Assembly: GCA_020630615.1 (NCBI GenBank)
Contig: JAHDBA010000016.1
Span: 22,014-61,870, forward strand
Length of the DNA stretch: 39,857 bases
Source: Myxococcota bacterium
GTDB lineage: Bacteria; Myxococcota; UBA727; JAHDBA01
Direction of reading: 5' to 3'
The translations under genes were made by a program, and so were the position numbers. Shown piece by piece: positions 17,675-26,277 of this stretch (positions are counted from its first letter, which is position 1; the number at the start of each line of letters is the position of its first letter). The notes beneath the pieces are model-generated. The model had not been told where the DNA came from, ran no database searches, and saw only the letters and a list, made by a program, of their open reading frames with translations.

Positions 17675-18550
17675 TTAAACAATATTGGCTGCCTGTTCCC
17701 TCATTGATTCAATCTCATGCTTCAAGCCTATGATTTTATTGGCGATTGCAGAATCTTCAGCTTTGGCGTTAATCGTATTCGCTTCACGCAATAGTTCTTG
17801 AAGTAGAAAAGATATTTTTTTTCCCGTAGGCCCATTCGTTTCTAAAAGTGTTCTGAAATGAGTCAGGTGGAGCTCCAAACGATCGATCTCTTCGTCCAGA
17901 TTCTTCTTCAGGAAATTTCGTGCGAGAGTGTCAAAAGGGTCCTCAAAAAGTCGGCGTTCATCCTCTGACGTTATGAGTTTACTTTGAAGCTCTTGAAGTG
18001 ACTTAACACTATGTTCGTAGCGCTCACGTTCACGTGCGGGTAAAAGTGCTTTCACATCATCAAGGAGGGACATTGCAATCGAGTGGTGCGTCACAAATAG
18101 ACTTCGAATCGCAATCCCAGCACGACACCGTTCATTGTATAACGCCTCGATTACCTTACGACTCACAGCATTTAGCACATCGATATCTTCTGGATTGGCT
18201 TCAAGCGAGACCAATCCGAACGAATCAGCGGCCTCCAAGCGCCACAGCGAAACCCAGTCGATCGTCTCTGGGAGTTCGGGTTTTTCCTTTTGTTTTGCCC
18301 GATACCAAGATTCGAAGCCCGAAAAACCATTACCGGCTGAGGCAACTTGAATATCGTACTCTAAAACAATTGTGCCACGCTCAAACAAGCTCTTTGCAAA
18401 AGCTTTTGCATCCGCTTCCTGCCGCCCTAGAGCGATAGGAAGGTTCGTTTTAAAATCAAAATATTTATGATTCAGACTTCGAGCACTCACCCGGAGGCTC
18501 CCCTGTGTGACGTCATAACTCTGTGTTGCGAACCCTGTCATACTTTGCAT
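17675..18550 (-). CDS. yicC: YicC/YloC family endoribonuclease
   Basis: The N-terminus QSMTGFATQSYD, LRVSARSLNHKYFDF and the C-terminal block (DUF1732) with ISFLLQELLREANTINAKAED are diagnostic of YicC; 291 aa is the usual length. The E. coli protein was characterised as an endoribonuclease acting in small-RNA turnover. In many bacteria yicC sits beside gmk; here gmk is about 10 kb away, so that linkage is broken. The start has no strong ribosome binding site; an ATG three codons later is possible. Confidence 0.9.
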   Translation of the reverse strand: MQSMTGFATQSYDVTQGSLRVSARSLNHKYFDFKTNLPIALGRQEADAKAFAKSLFERGTIVLEYDIQVASAGNGFSGFESWYRAKQKEKPELPETIDWVSLWRLEAADSFGLVSLEANPEDIDVLNAVSRKVIEALYNERCRAGIAIRSLFVTHHSIAMSLLDDVKALLPARERERYEHSVKSLQELQSKLITSEDERRLFEDPFDTLARNFLKKNLDEEIDRLELHLTHFRTLLETNGPTGKKISFLLQELLREANTINAKAEDSAIANKIIGLKHEIESMREQAANIV

Positions 18551-18646
18551 GCCATATTGTCAACAAAGTTCACCCTTCTGGCAAGGGCAAAAGACTTTTC
18601 CCTCAGCTTTCATATGTTAGCTTTGAAAAAGCTGAAGGGAGCCACC

Positions 18647-19171
18647 ATGAACTTAAGTATGAGACTAAAGCCGAGATTGTTTGAGCGCATTAACTTTGCA
18701 GTGTTGCTCGTCCTTCTTACTTTAAGTGTAGGTTGTAAACCCGACCTTATCCCCAATACAGACCTTCGAGATAACAAAGTGAATCGTACAATTGTGGACT
18801 TCATGGTGACCTATCGAAAAGCGCTTGAATCGCAGTCCGTGAGTGACCTCATGGGGTTGGTTGCAGAAGACTACTTTGAAGACAATGGTACCGCAGAGCA
18901 AGACGACGATTACGGTTACAAGGACCTACAACAACGTTTAACTCAAAGCTTTGAACCGGTGGATGAAGTCTTCCTAAACTTTTTTATTCAGCACGTTGAG
19001 TTTGACGAGACACGAACAAAAATCCGCGTGATCTACCGTTTTTTAGAACGAGCGAAAGTGAAACTGCCATCGGGGGAAGAATGGTTTACGGAAAGTGACG
19101 TCAACGAAATGTGGTTGCGTACCGACGATGATGACGAGCTCACCAATCTGCAAATCATCAGTGGGCTGTAG
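18647..19171 (+). CDS. Hypothetical lipoprotein, possible NTF2-like fold
   Basis: The ATG at 18647 follows GAAGGGAG and is preferred over the upstream in-frame start, because it places the signal peptide and lipobox LSVGC (Cys30) at the N-terminus. The mature ~145 residues start with a helix (VNRTIVDFMVTYRKALES), then SVSDLMGLVAEDYFEDNG, and end in three beta-like strands, the layout of SnoaL/NTF2-like domains. It is probably periplasmic and acidic. Function unknown. Confidence 0.7.
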   Translation: MNLSMRLKPRLFERINFAVLLVLLTLSVGCKPDLIPNTDLRDNKVNRTIVDFMVTYRKALESQSVSDLMGLVAEDYFEDNGTAEQDDDYGYKDLQQRLTQSFEPVDEVFLNFFIQHVEFDETRTKIRVIYRFLERAKVKLPSGEEWFTESDVNEMWLRTDDDDELTNLQIISGL

Positions 19172-19211
19172 AACCCTATCGATTGCTCAACCCCTTTTTC
19201 GAGCTCTCGAG

Positions 19212-20147
19212 TCAAGCATTATGAAATGTGAACCTTGTGCCTCTGTGAAGGAGGCGCGCGATGGCGAAGACCAAAGCAAGAAACCATAAGCATTGCCCTC
19301 TCGATTGTGAGCATCCCTGCTCTTCAGCAACTCGAAAAACTCGTCCATCTTCAAACTGAGAAGAGCCTGCGAGTTCTAAACGAGGGCCTGCACCTGGACA
19401 CAAATCGGGCTCACCACGTTCTCTCGGGTAGATTGCACAGAGGCCATCTTTGTCGTCTTGTTCTAAACTTCGCTTTTTCGTTTCATTCGATTGAGCCGAA
19501 GCGAACATCGTTGTGTCCCCGCTCCCGCCCAAAGGGTGGTCCAAACCAAGCACATGACCGACTTCATGGGTTAACATATTCTCAAGATCGGCAACGGAAG
19601 CGGGGCAGGTGCCAGGGTGCGCTTCACCACAGTCCGCAAATTCATGAATGTAACTGTTGATTTCGATATCTGCATCCAAGATTTCCCCGGTTGAACGGAC
19701 AAAGGTTAAGGTGGTCACCGCATAGTTATTGGCATCGTGCAACCATTCGTCTTGAAGCGTGCCATCCAAATTTTCGCGAAAAAGAATCAAGTTCTCATTC
19801 TTCATTCGCCCCTCGGACAAAAGCCACTGGTACCCAATTTGGCTTGAGTCGGACACTCCCGCAAGCTCCAAGCCCAGATAAGAACACGGAACTTCGTCCC
19901 AGGTTGTCAGAGAACGAATCGAGGATTCAAGCAATTGCCCAGCGTCAATCGCATCTGCACCTTCATTGGAAACAAGCATTTGTATGTCCTTGGCCATCCA
20001 TGCCAATGACGGACTTTGCGATGATAGCGACCCATCCGCATAGGCACATTGATACGCATAAAGAGGCCTTGAGGACAACGCGAGTGCATAGAACCCGAGA
20101 GCCAAGCACAGAGCACGATGAATACTGCCTAATGAATCTTTTCTCAT
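19212..20147 (-). CDS. Secreted matrixin-type (M10-like) metalloprotease
   Basis: The start at ATG 20147 overlaps the TGA of the upstream gene as ATGA, indicating translational coupling; 311 aa. A signal peptide (hydrophobic LCLALGFYALAL) precedes the mature protein. The zinc motif HEVGHVLGLDH (194-204) is the metzincin HExxHxxGxxH, and a methionine follows in TTMFA as a possible Met-turn. The C-terminus has an EEQGC motif, a hydrophobic segment (LWFLALVFAIARLL) and a basic end, a MYXO-CTERM-like tail. The likely role is an extracellular or surface endopeptidase. The upstream partner gene may be a substrate, inhibitor or folding partner, which cannot be told from sequence. Confidence 0.85.
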   Translation of the reverse strand: MRKDSLGSIHRALCLALGFYALALSSRPLYAYQCAYADGSLSSQSPSLAWMAKDIQMLVSNEGADAIDAGQLLESSIRSLTTWDEVPCSYLGLELAGVSDSSQIGYQWLLSEGRMKNENLILFRENLDGTLQDEWLHDANNYAVTTLTFVRSTGEILDADIEINSYIHEFADCGEAHPGTCPASVADLENMLTHEVGHVLGLDHPLGGSGDTTMFASAQSNETKKRSLEQDDKDGLCAIYPRERGEPDLCPGAGPRLELAGSSQFEDGRVFRVAEEQGCSQSRGQCLWFLALVFAIARLLHRGTRFTFHNA

Positions 20148-20686
20148 CGAAGGAACCCCCAGCCTTGCCCCTCTCGCCAACTGTTGAGCAACCAACCCTT
20201 GACCCTTTTATTCCATCGCAGGTTTTTTAACCAAATTCTATCGTGCTCCCAACTCGGTGCTCCAACAACACGTTGCTCAAGGTCACCCAATCGGCCACCC
20301 GGGATGACGATTGCGACACACCTTTCCCTTGTAGCCGTATAAGAATCTCGACTGCAGCTACTGCCCTTGTTCTTGAACTCAACATCTGTGTTGGGATCAA
20401 CTTGAACCCAGTAGCGTGTCAACAAGCGTGCGTTTGCAACGACAATCGTTTCAATATCAACAACCTTAACCGAGATTCGAGACTCTAAAACTTGGGTTCG
20501 GTTTTGAGTTACAATTCGTGAATCACTCGGCTGAAAAGCTACCTGTGAGTTGTCGTCTTCCGTTAGTGTCTGGGCGTCCATCATTTGCCCCGGAGTGCTC
20601 GACCCAAAAGTGCCAGCCGACACCATACATAGCACTGACACGAAGAGGCCCCTACGAACAACAACACCTTCAAAAACACTCGTCAT
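20144..20686 (-). CDS. Secreted hypothetical protein coupled to the metalloprotease
   Basis: This 180-aa protein has a probable signal peptide (RRGLFVSVLCMVSAGTFG). The mature part is polar, with a beta-rich middle (ISVKVVDIETIVVANARLL), two cysteines, and a Trp/Arg-rich C-terminus (WNKRVKGWLLNSWREG). I do not recognise a family. Its stop overlaps the ATG of the matrixin-type protease gene, so both are made from one transcript. There is no strong ribosome binding site. Confidence 0.65.
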   Translation of the reverse strand: MTSVFEGVVVRRGLFVSVLCMVSAGTFGSSTPGQMMDAQTLTEDDNSQVAFQPSDSRIVTQNRTQVLESRISVKVVDIETIVVANARLLTRYWVQVDPNTDVEFKNKGSSCSRDSYTATRERCVAIVIPGGRLGDLEQRVVGAPSWEHDRIWLKNLRWNKRVKGWLLNSWREGQGWGFLR

Positions 20687-20773
20687 GTGGAGAGTATGCT
20701 CTGCGCAGCGATGAAGCTCAATTTTAAATTGAGTAAAAAGCTTATGTCCGTATTGGGCCCATGCAAGAGATCC

Positions 20774-22453
20774 CTAATCCTCTTCTTCAGCTTCCATCAT
20801 CAACTCTTCGAGAGATTTAACCCGGGCCCGTTTTTCGATCTCCGTCTCGTTATTGGCTTCTTTGGCACTCTCATTGCTCTGGCTATCCGCCATTAATTCT
20901 TCCAAAGATTTAACACGTCCACTCTTCCTGTTTTCCGCGCTCGCATTTGATGAGTCGTCCGGTTTTAAACTTGCGGGTCCAGATTCCGCTCCTGACGATG
21001 GGTGTTGCGCTGTGCCCTTCCCTTGCAATTGATATACGACGCCACTCGAGCATTGAGGCACCCAGGTCACAATCACAAGACCAACAAGCATAATCCCGAG
21101 AGGGGCAAGTACCGATCGTATGACAAAGGAAATTGGTTTTTTGAAAAGGACAGAACTCACGAAAAGGTTGAGCCCAATAGGCGGAGTGCAGTATCCAATC
21201 TCAAGGTTCACAATAAAAATGATTCCAAGGTGAAGAGGGTCAATACCCATAGTGACACCCAACGGTGCAAGCATCGGCGCGATTATTAAGATGGCACTCA
21301 TGATGTCCATCAAGAAGCCAGCAGCAAGAAGCAAAAGATTCAAGGAAATCAAAAACATGAAAGGCGTCAAATTCGAGGCCTCTAAGATTTCAACAAGTTG
21401 ATCTGGAATCTGATTGAGCACCAATACATGGTTTAGCCCTAAGGCCATTGCGATAATCATGAAAAGCGCCCCCATCATGGTCATCGCCTTTTGAACAATA
21501 TCCGGTATCGCTGCGAGGCGAAGGTCCCTGTGAATAAAGAGCTCAACCCCCAGAGCATAAAAGACGCTCACTACCGCAGCCTCCGTCGCTGTGAAGAGTC
21601 CCGAGTAGATTCCACCAAGAATTAAAAGAGGTAAGCAAAGAGAAAAGAAGCCCCGTCGCAAAGCTGTCAAGAGCTCTGAGAATGAGAAGTCTTGTCTTGG
21701 AAGCTTCGAGCGCACACCGACAACCATCGAATATAAAGCGAGCATTAAACCAATCAACAACCCGGGCCCCAGGCCTGCAATGAAAAGATCTTTCGGGTCG
21801 ATCGGCGTCGTCGTCCCGACCATAATCGCATAGACGATCATTGGAATTGACGGTGGGATTAAAATACCCAATGAACCAGCCGTTGAAATAAGCCCAACAG
21901 AAAAGCGATCGGGATAGCCCGACTCTCGTAGTGCAGGCAACATAATCGAGCCAATCGCAATTACCGTTACGGGTGAAGACCCACTGATGGCTGCAAAGAA
22001 GATGCAGGCCAACACTGTCGCGATGGCAAGACCGCCCGGCAACCAGCCCAGTGCAGCACTCGCAACATCAATAAGACGTTTGGCTAAAGAGCCTTGCGTC
22101 ATGACTTCCCCCGCAAGCACAAAGAAAGGTATCGCTAAAAGTACTTCTTTCGTGGCCAACTCCAGTGCTTTTGTAATCAAGACTCCCAACTCTGAAGAGA
22201 TCGAGTCGACACTCATGCTCACGTCACCCGTCGACAAGAGCGCCGCTGCAGAAACAATACCCAAGACAACAAATAGCGGTTGGCCAAGCGCGATAACATT
22301 CGCTGCAATAAGAAGCGTAAGGGCCACTTTAAAAGAAGTCAAAATGCCCAAAAGAGCACTGAAAGCGACAAGAATAATTGCGAGCTTGAGCTGCTTTTTC
22401 CCAAACGCAAGTGCAGTGAGCAACGCGACCAAGATAAAAATGGTAAGGGTCAT
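20774..22453 (-). CDS. dctM: TRAP transporter large permease DctM
   Basis: DctM is the 12-13-helix subunit that transports the substrate with sodium. Family markers are visible: VLLAIPFFVLAGEVM, CIFFAAISGSSPVTV, GSLGILIPPSIPMIVYA, and GVTMGIDPLHLGIIFI near the end. The family core ends at about residue 465; a ~90-residue polar, charged C-terminal extension follows, carrying the nine-residue unit RVKSLEELM twice and ending in acidic residues. The N-terminus has about 60 residues before the first family block. It overlaps dctQ by four bases (ATGA), so the two are coupled. Confidence 0.92.
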   Translation of the reverse strand: MTLTIFILVALLTALAFGKKQLKLAIILVAFSALLGILTSFKVALTLLIAANVIALGQPLFVVLGIVSAAALLSTGDVSMSVDSISSELGVLITKALELATKEVLLAIPFFVLAGEVMTQGSLAKRLIDVASAALGWLPGGLAIATVLACIFFAAISGSSPVTVIAIGSIMLPALRESGYPDRFSVGLISTAGSLGILIPPSIPMIVYAIMVGTTTPIDPKDLFIAGLGPGLLIGLMLALYSMVVGVRSKLPRQDFSFSELLTALRRGFFSLCLPLLILGGIYSGLFTATEAAVVSVFYALGVELFIHRDLRLAAIPDIVQKAMTMMGALFMIIAMALGLNHVLVLNQIPDQLVEILEASNLTPFMFLISLNLLLLAAGFLMDIMSAILIIAPMLAPLGVTMGIDPLHLGIIFIVNLEIGYCTPPIGLNLFVSSVLFKKPISFVIRSVLAPLGIMLVGLVIVTWVPQCSSGVVYQLQGKGTAQHPSSGAESGPASLKPDDSSNASAENRKSGRVKSLEELMADSQSNESAKEANNETEIEKRARVKSLEELMMEAEEED

Positions 22454-22986
22454 CGCTCGCCCTCCAATTCTTGCGCATTATCGAGTTCACCGACCGAAGC
22501 TTCACCAGCGTAAAGCACTACACGAAAAAGCATTAAGCTTAATGAGAAAGGGATCGCCGCGCTAACCCAAGCCATCGGTAAACCGAGGCCTTCCATGGTG
22601 TGCATGATGTAATCACTTTCCCACCACTCAGAAAGCTCAAGCCAAAACTGCTGAAAAGACAAGAACAAAAGGCCCAACAACACGGCAAAGGTTAGGCCCG
22701 CACCCAAAGTTCTAAGGCGCTTCGCCTCATCTTCATTTTGCTTGCGGACAATGAAATCAAGAACGATATGCCGTCGCTCACGAAATGCATTTGAAGCGCC
22801 AAGAAATGCTGACCATACCAATGCTCCAAGTGCCAGCTTCTGCGCGCCGGGCACTCCTGCAATACCTGAAGAGGCAAAAGGCCGCACCAACACCTCGGAC
22901 ATGACCAGCAGACACATTGCTGTCACGAAAAAGACCAGTAAACTTTTTTCAAACTTTGCAAGCCAAATATCGATCGTCTTGATCAT
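22450..22986 (-). CDS. dctQ: TRAP transporter small permease DctQ
   Basis: This 178-aa protein has four predicted helices and DctQ-like features: a basic N-terminal start (DIWLAKFEKSL), RPFASSGIAGVPGAQKLALG, AFRERRHIVLDFIV, and GLPMAWVSAAIPFSL in the last helices. A ribosome binding site (GGGGAAG) precedes the ATG. It pairs with dctM through a 4-base overlap. Upstream lies dctP, with a 148-base gap that holds a hairpin. Confidence 0.88.
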   Translation of the reverse strand: MIKTIDIWLAKFEKSLLVFFVTAMCLLVMSEVLVRPFASSGIAGVPGAQKLALGALVWSAFLGASNAFRERRHIVLDFIVRKQNEDEAKRLRTLGAGLTFAVLLGLLFLSFQQFWLELSEWWESDYIMHTMEGLGLPMAWVSAAIPFSLSLMLFRVVLYAGEASVGELDNAQELEGER

Positions 22987-23040
22987 GTGCTTCCCCGCTC
23001 ATTTCATTTAAGGTGTGTCAACAACGCATGCCCAATAAAA

Positions 23041-23063
23041 TAAAGGAGCTCCTCTCGAGCTCC
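23041..23063 (-). terminator. Hairpin with U-rich tail between dctP and dctQ (possible attenuator)
   Basis: On the minus strand GGAGCT, a 7-base loop and AGCTCC are followed by TTTATTTTATT. It lies 71 bases after the dctP stop and before dctQ. Partial termination here would make more binding protein than permease, a common arrangement for transporters, but this is inference. Confidence 0.6.
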
Positions 23064-23134
23064 ATGTCAACTTTAAGCTCAGTCCACTCAAAATGCGAGA
23101 GTGCAATGTGCAATCAGCAATCACAGATATCGTG

Positions 23135-24190
23135 TTAGTGAAACTTAGCCTTGGCAGCCTTCACTTTTGCTAACATTGAAGCGTTTGCTTTTGAACGTGC
23201 CGCAAACTTCTTCCACACGCCCTTTGCTTTACTCGCGAGAGCCTTTTTGGACTCTGCTGATACGTCGCAAACTTTGACGCCCGCTGCACCAAGGTTTTCG
23301 AGCAGTGGTTTGGTTAAGCGACGAACTTTCTTAATTCCATCACGTTCAAGGCTACCATCGCGTAGTATCGCCTGATGCTCTGGGCTTAATGTGTCGAACC
23401 ACTTCTTTGAAATGATCACGCCACCAGGCTGGTAAATATGTTTGGTATAAGCGAAATGATTGATACCTTTGTACCAACTAGTTGCAAAGGTGAAAATTGG
23501 TGTATTTGAGAAACCATTGACAACACCTGTTTGAAGCGACGACAAAACTTCCGGGACGGGAATGCTTGCGGGGGCAGCACCAAAAGCACTAAGGGTATCC
23601 ATGTGAATCGGGCTCTCTTGCGAGCGGATTTTATACCCCGCAATCGCGTCAGGGTTATCCAGACACTTCCCTTTCGAACCCAGGCCATGCCAACCATTTT
23701 CTGCCCACATTACAAAAATAAAACCCTTCGACTCCAAACGTTTTCGTACTTCATCACGTAGCTCGTTGAGTACGAAATCGGCTTCTGCATTGCTTGAAAA
23801 AATCATAGGAAGCTCAAAAACACCGAGCTCCGGTGCGTATTTCGAAGCGATTGCTCCGATGGAACCACCGAACATCTGCAGACGCCCTCGCTTGACATCT
23901 TCAACCATCGAGATTTCGCCACCAAGACGGCCGCCCAAGAAGATTTTGTATTTGATTTGCCCCTGACTTTCCGCAGACACTTTCTTTTTGACATTCTTAA
24001 GCCATGCAGACCAAGGTGTACCTTCGGGCGCAACAGAGCCAACCTTAACTACGACCGTTTCGCCTTCGGCCATCACATTTAAAGAAGTTACCGTCATAAC
24101 AGCGAATAATACCATGACCTTTAAAAATGATGGTTGTGCATATAACGCATACCAATCTCTAGTTATCGACCTACCTTCACCACGTTTCAT
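23135..24190 (-). CDS. dctP: TRAP transporter substrate-binding protein (DctP/TatP)
   Basis: The ATG at 24190, after AAGAGGTAGAG, gives about 351 aa; the upstream in-frame start lacks support. A signal sequence (hydrophobic VMVLFAVMTVTSLNVMA) is followed by the mature DctP fold: VKVGSVAPEGTPWSAW, FLGGRLGGE, the conserved arginine in GYKIRSQES, and the SLQTGVVNGFSNTP block that contacts substrate. The ligand is likely a carboxylate or other small organic acid, but sequence alone does not say which. It lies 57 bases downstream of the tatT gene, which makes this a TPAT-type binding protein. Confidence 0.9.
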   Translation of the reverse strand: MKRGEGRSITRDWYALYAQPSFLKVMVLFAVMTVTSLNVMAEGETVVVKVGSVAPEGTPWSAWLKNVKKKVSAESQGQIKYKIFLGGRLGGEISMVEDVKRGRLQMFGGSIGAIASKYAPELGVFELPMIFSSNAEADFVLNELRDEVRKRLESKGFIFVMWAENGWHGLGSKGKCLDNPDAIAGYKIRSQESPIHMDTLSAFGAAPASIPVPEVLSSLQTGVVNGFSNTPIFTFATSWYKGINHFAYTKHIYQPGGVIISKKWFDTLSPEHQAILRDGSLERDGIKKVRRLTKPLLENLGAAGVKVCDVSAESKKALASKAKGVWKKFAARSKANASMLAKVKAAKAKFH

Positions 24191-24247
24191 ATCTCTACCT
24201 CTTATCCAAATCGTTTTTTTGCAAGGGTCCATCCATCAAGTTGAATT

Positions 24248-25147
24248 TTAGAAGCGCTCATCAACTTCACTAAGTAGTTTTTTGGCTTTCGCAATTTCCA
24301 CTTTATTTTCAGGTGCAACTTCTGGATTCGTATTGGGGTCCGAAGAAACAACTTCATTAAGCAAGCGCAAAAACAGTTCTTTGTCGTTTTGTTTCGTCGC
24401 TAGGTAGTCAGCCCATAAAACTTTCGAACCGATATAATACGGTGCGTTCTCAACAGCAGCTTGAAAGTGCTCTCCACTTTTTTCTAGGCTCCCACCTGCT
24501 AAACCCGCTGTCTTGGCTTCGAATGAACCAAGCAAGCGACTCGAGCCGTAATGAAAGAAAGACTTGTCAAGGGTATGGATTCTATCCATTGTTGCCTTAA
24601 TTGCATCTTTATGTTTGAGGCGCGTTGCAAAGCCTTTCGATGCTGCCCATTTACCCAGACTGCTTGCATACCAGTAAAGCGCCTCGAGCCCTTCTGCACC
24701 CACAAATGCAACAGCTGTTTCATGATTGTCGCCCTTTTGTCTGGCTTTTTGATACTCTGGCGATGCCGAAACCATCGCTTTCTCAGCAAAGCCAAGTGCT
24801 GCATCGTAATGGGCATCACGTTTTTCGTCCTCACCGCGAAGACCATAGTGGCCATCTGCCAAGAAATAGTGCGCTCGCGCAAGTTTGCCAAACACTTCAA
24901 CACTCGGCGCTGTTGCGGCTGTTGTTTCCCACTTTGCGATAACATTTTTCAAGGTCTCATAGTCGTCTCGCGCATCCCATCCGCTCATGTCCAAAGCTGC
25001 GGACTCAGTCGCCGAGCCTAAGGTTGAGCGGTCCATGTTGTAAGCACCTTGTCGACTTGCACCACACCCGAGAGAAAGCGCAACCAAAGACACTAAGCCA
25101 AGGTTTAAAGTTCGGGAACGCTTCCAAAATCTTCTTACATTTTTCAT
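24248..25147 (-). CDS. tatT: TRAP transporter-associated lipoprotein TatT (T-component)
   Basis: The start is ATG 25147 after AGGAGATC; 299 aa. Lipobox LSLGCG (Cys about 27) anchors it. The mature part is helical and TPR-like with the PF16811 pattern (AHYFLADGHYGLRGEDEK, ALYWYASSLGKWA, HYGSSRLLGSFEA, AAVENAPYYIGSKVLWADY). In Treponema pallidum TatT forms a trimer that binds the cognate DctP-like protein TatP, suggesting a hydrophobic ligand relayed by the TPR protein. Here tatT is the first gene of the transport cluster, followed by dctP, dctQ and dctM. A later copy of the same operon type is not visible. Confidence 0.85.
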   Translation of the reverse strand: MKNVRRFWKRSRTLNLGLVSLVALSLGCGASRQGAYNMDRSTLGSATESAALDMSGWDARDDYETLKNVIAKWETTAATAPSVEVFGKLARAHYFLADGHYGLRGEDEKRDAHYDAALGFAEKAMVSASPEYQKARQKGDNHETAVAFVGAEGLEALYWYASSLGKWAASKGFATRLKHKDAIKATMDRIHTLDKSFFHYGSSRLLGSFEAKTAGLAGGSLEKSGEHFQAAVENAPYYIGSKVLWADYLATKQNDKELFLRLLNEVVSSDPNTNPEVAPENKVEIAKAKKLLSEVDERF

Positions 25148-25241
25148 GAGTGATCTCCTCGCTAGACTCACGTGTGAGCCTAACTGGAGTATGCAATGCG
25201 TCAAAGGGCAGACTTGATGCGCCGTGTTACATCGAGCGTTC

Positions 25242-26255
25242 TCATGCTGAATCGTCACTCTTGGCATGTGGATGAGCACTATCATAAACTTTCATGAGCT
25301 GAGCAAGGTTCACATGCGTATATTGTTGAGTTGTGCGAAGTGAAGCGTGACCCAAGAGCGCTTGTATCGAGCGTAAATCAACATTGCTCTCTAAAAGATG
25401 TGTCGCATAGCTATGGCGAAGTTTATGCGGGTAAACATGACTATCAAGTCCCGCGTGTTCACCTAGTTTTTTGACGATCGCTCGAGCACCACGAGTAGAA
25501 AGTCTTGCCCCACGAATCCCGAGAAAGATTGCAGCGTGCTCCACCGCGCCTTTCATATTGGGGTGAGTAGTATTTTTCAAGGCTTTGTAAAGACTCAAAA
25601 GGGCCTCCGGGATGGGAACGAGCCGTTCTTTATTGCCTTTTCCCTTGACCCTAAAGTATGAAGCACCTGCCGTATCGCGCTCAAGCGAAGACCAGTCTAA
25701 GGACATCACTTCGCTGATACGCAAGCCGCAGCCGTAGAGGGTCATAACCAAAGCTTGATTGCGTATCGACGCATAGGTTTCACGAGCTCGAGAGCCCTCC
25801 GTCGCCGAACCTTGCGGTTTGTTTTGTTTATTAAGTTCTTGAGAACAAAGGTGAAGCGCTTCGTCAACCTCGAGCACCTTCGGTAAACGTTTACCGAGTT
25901 TAACCGGAGGCAGGAGCATGATTGGGCTTTTGAGGAGCCATTCTTTCTTCATACAAAATGCAAAGAACTGCTTTAACGTCGATTGACGCCGGGCACGTGT
26001 GCGAGCACTATCCTGCCGACTTCGTGCGGCAAAAAACGCTGTCATTCTCGACATTGTGAGTTCGTCTAGAAGGGGGCTTATCCCAAAAACGCTCCGAGTC
26101 CATTCGTCAAAAGTAGTTAAGTCCTGTCGGTATGCACGAATTGTGTGTTCACTCAATTGGCGAATATGAGCGCAATGATCGAGATATGCGACACACGCCT
26201 GCCCAAGGTTGATAATTGGGGAGCCTCCCCCCGTCGGTCGCTCTTGCATATCCAC
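25242..26255 (-). CDS. xerC: Tyrosine recombinase XerC-like
   Basis: XerC/XerD recombinases resolve chromosome dimers at dif near the division septum. The N-terminal core-binding domain (about 1-110) contains LSEHTIRAYRQDL. The catalytic domain shows Arg in GCGLRISE (179), Lys in VKGKGNK (about 206), HKLRHSYATH (His277, Arg280), LLGH (His303) and the nucleophile in QQYTHV (Tyr312). The length, 337 aa from GTG 26255 (or 335 from ATG 26249), is slightly longer than usual (about 300); an extra Gln/Asn/Gly-rich loop near residue 145 explains part of it. No dif-like site was identified. It diverges from the radical SAM gene with only about 23-30 bases between starts. Confidence 0.88.
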   Translation of the reverse strand: MDMQERPTGGGSPIINLGQACVAYLDHCAHIRQLSEHTIRAYRQDLTTFDEWTRSVFGISPLLDELTMSRMTAFFAARSRQDSARTRARRQSTLKQFFAFCMKKEWLLKSPIMLLPPVKLGKRLPKVLEVDEALHLCSQELNKQNKPQGSATEGSRARETYASIRNQALVMTLYGCGLRISEVMSLDWSSLERDTAGASYFRVKGKGNKERLVPIPEALLSLYKALKNTTHPNMKGAVEHAAIFLGIRGARLSTRGARAIVKKLGEHAGLDSHVYPHKLRHSYATHLLESNVDLRSIQALLGHASLRTTQQYTHVNLAQLMKVYDSAHPHAKSDDSA

Positions 26256-26277
26256 ATCTCAAGGCTACCATGCTAGC

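Noticed and set aside
21987..22565. 192-codon open frame on the plus strand
   Set aside because: It is antisense to dctM/dctQ, whose family identity and ATGA overlap are clear.
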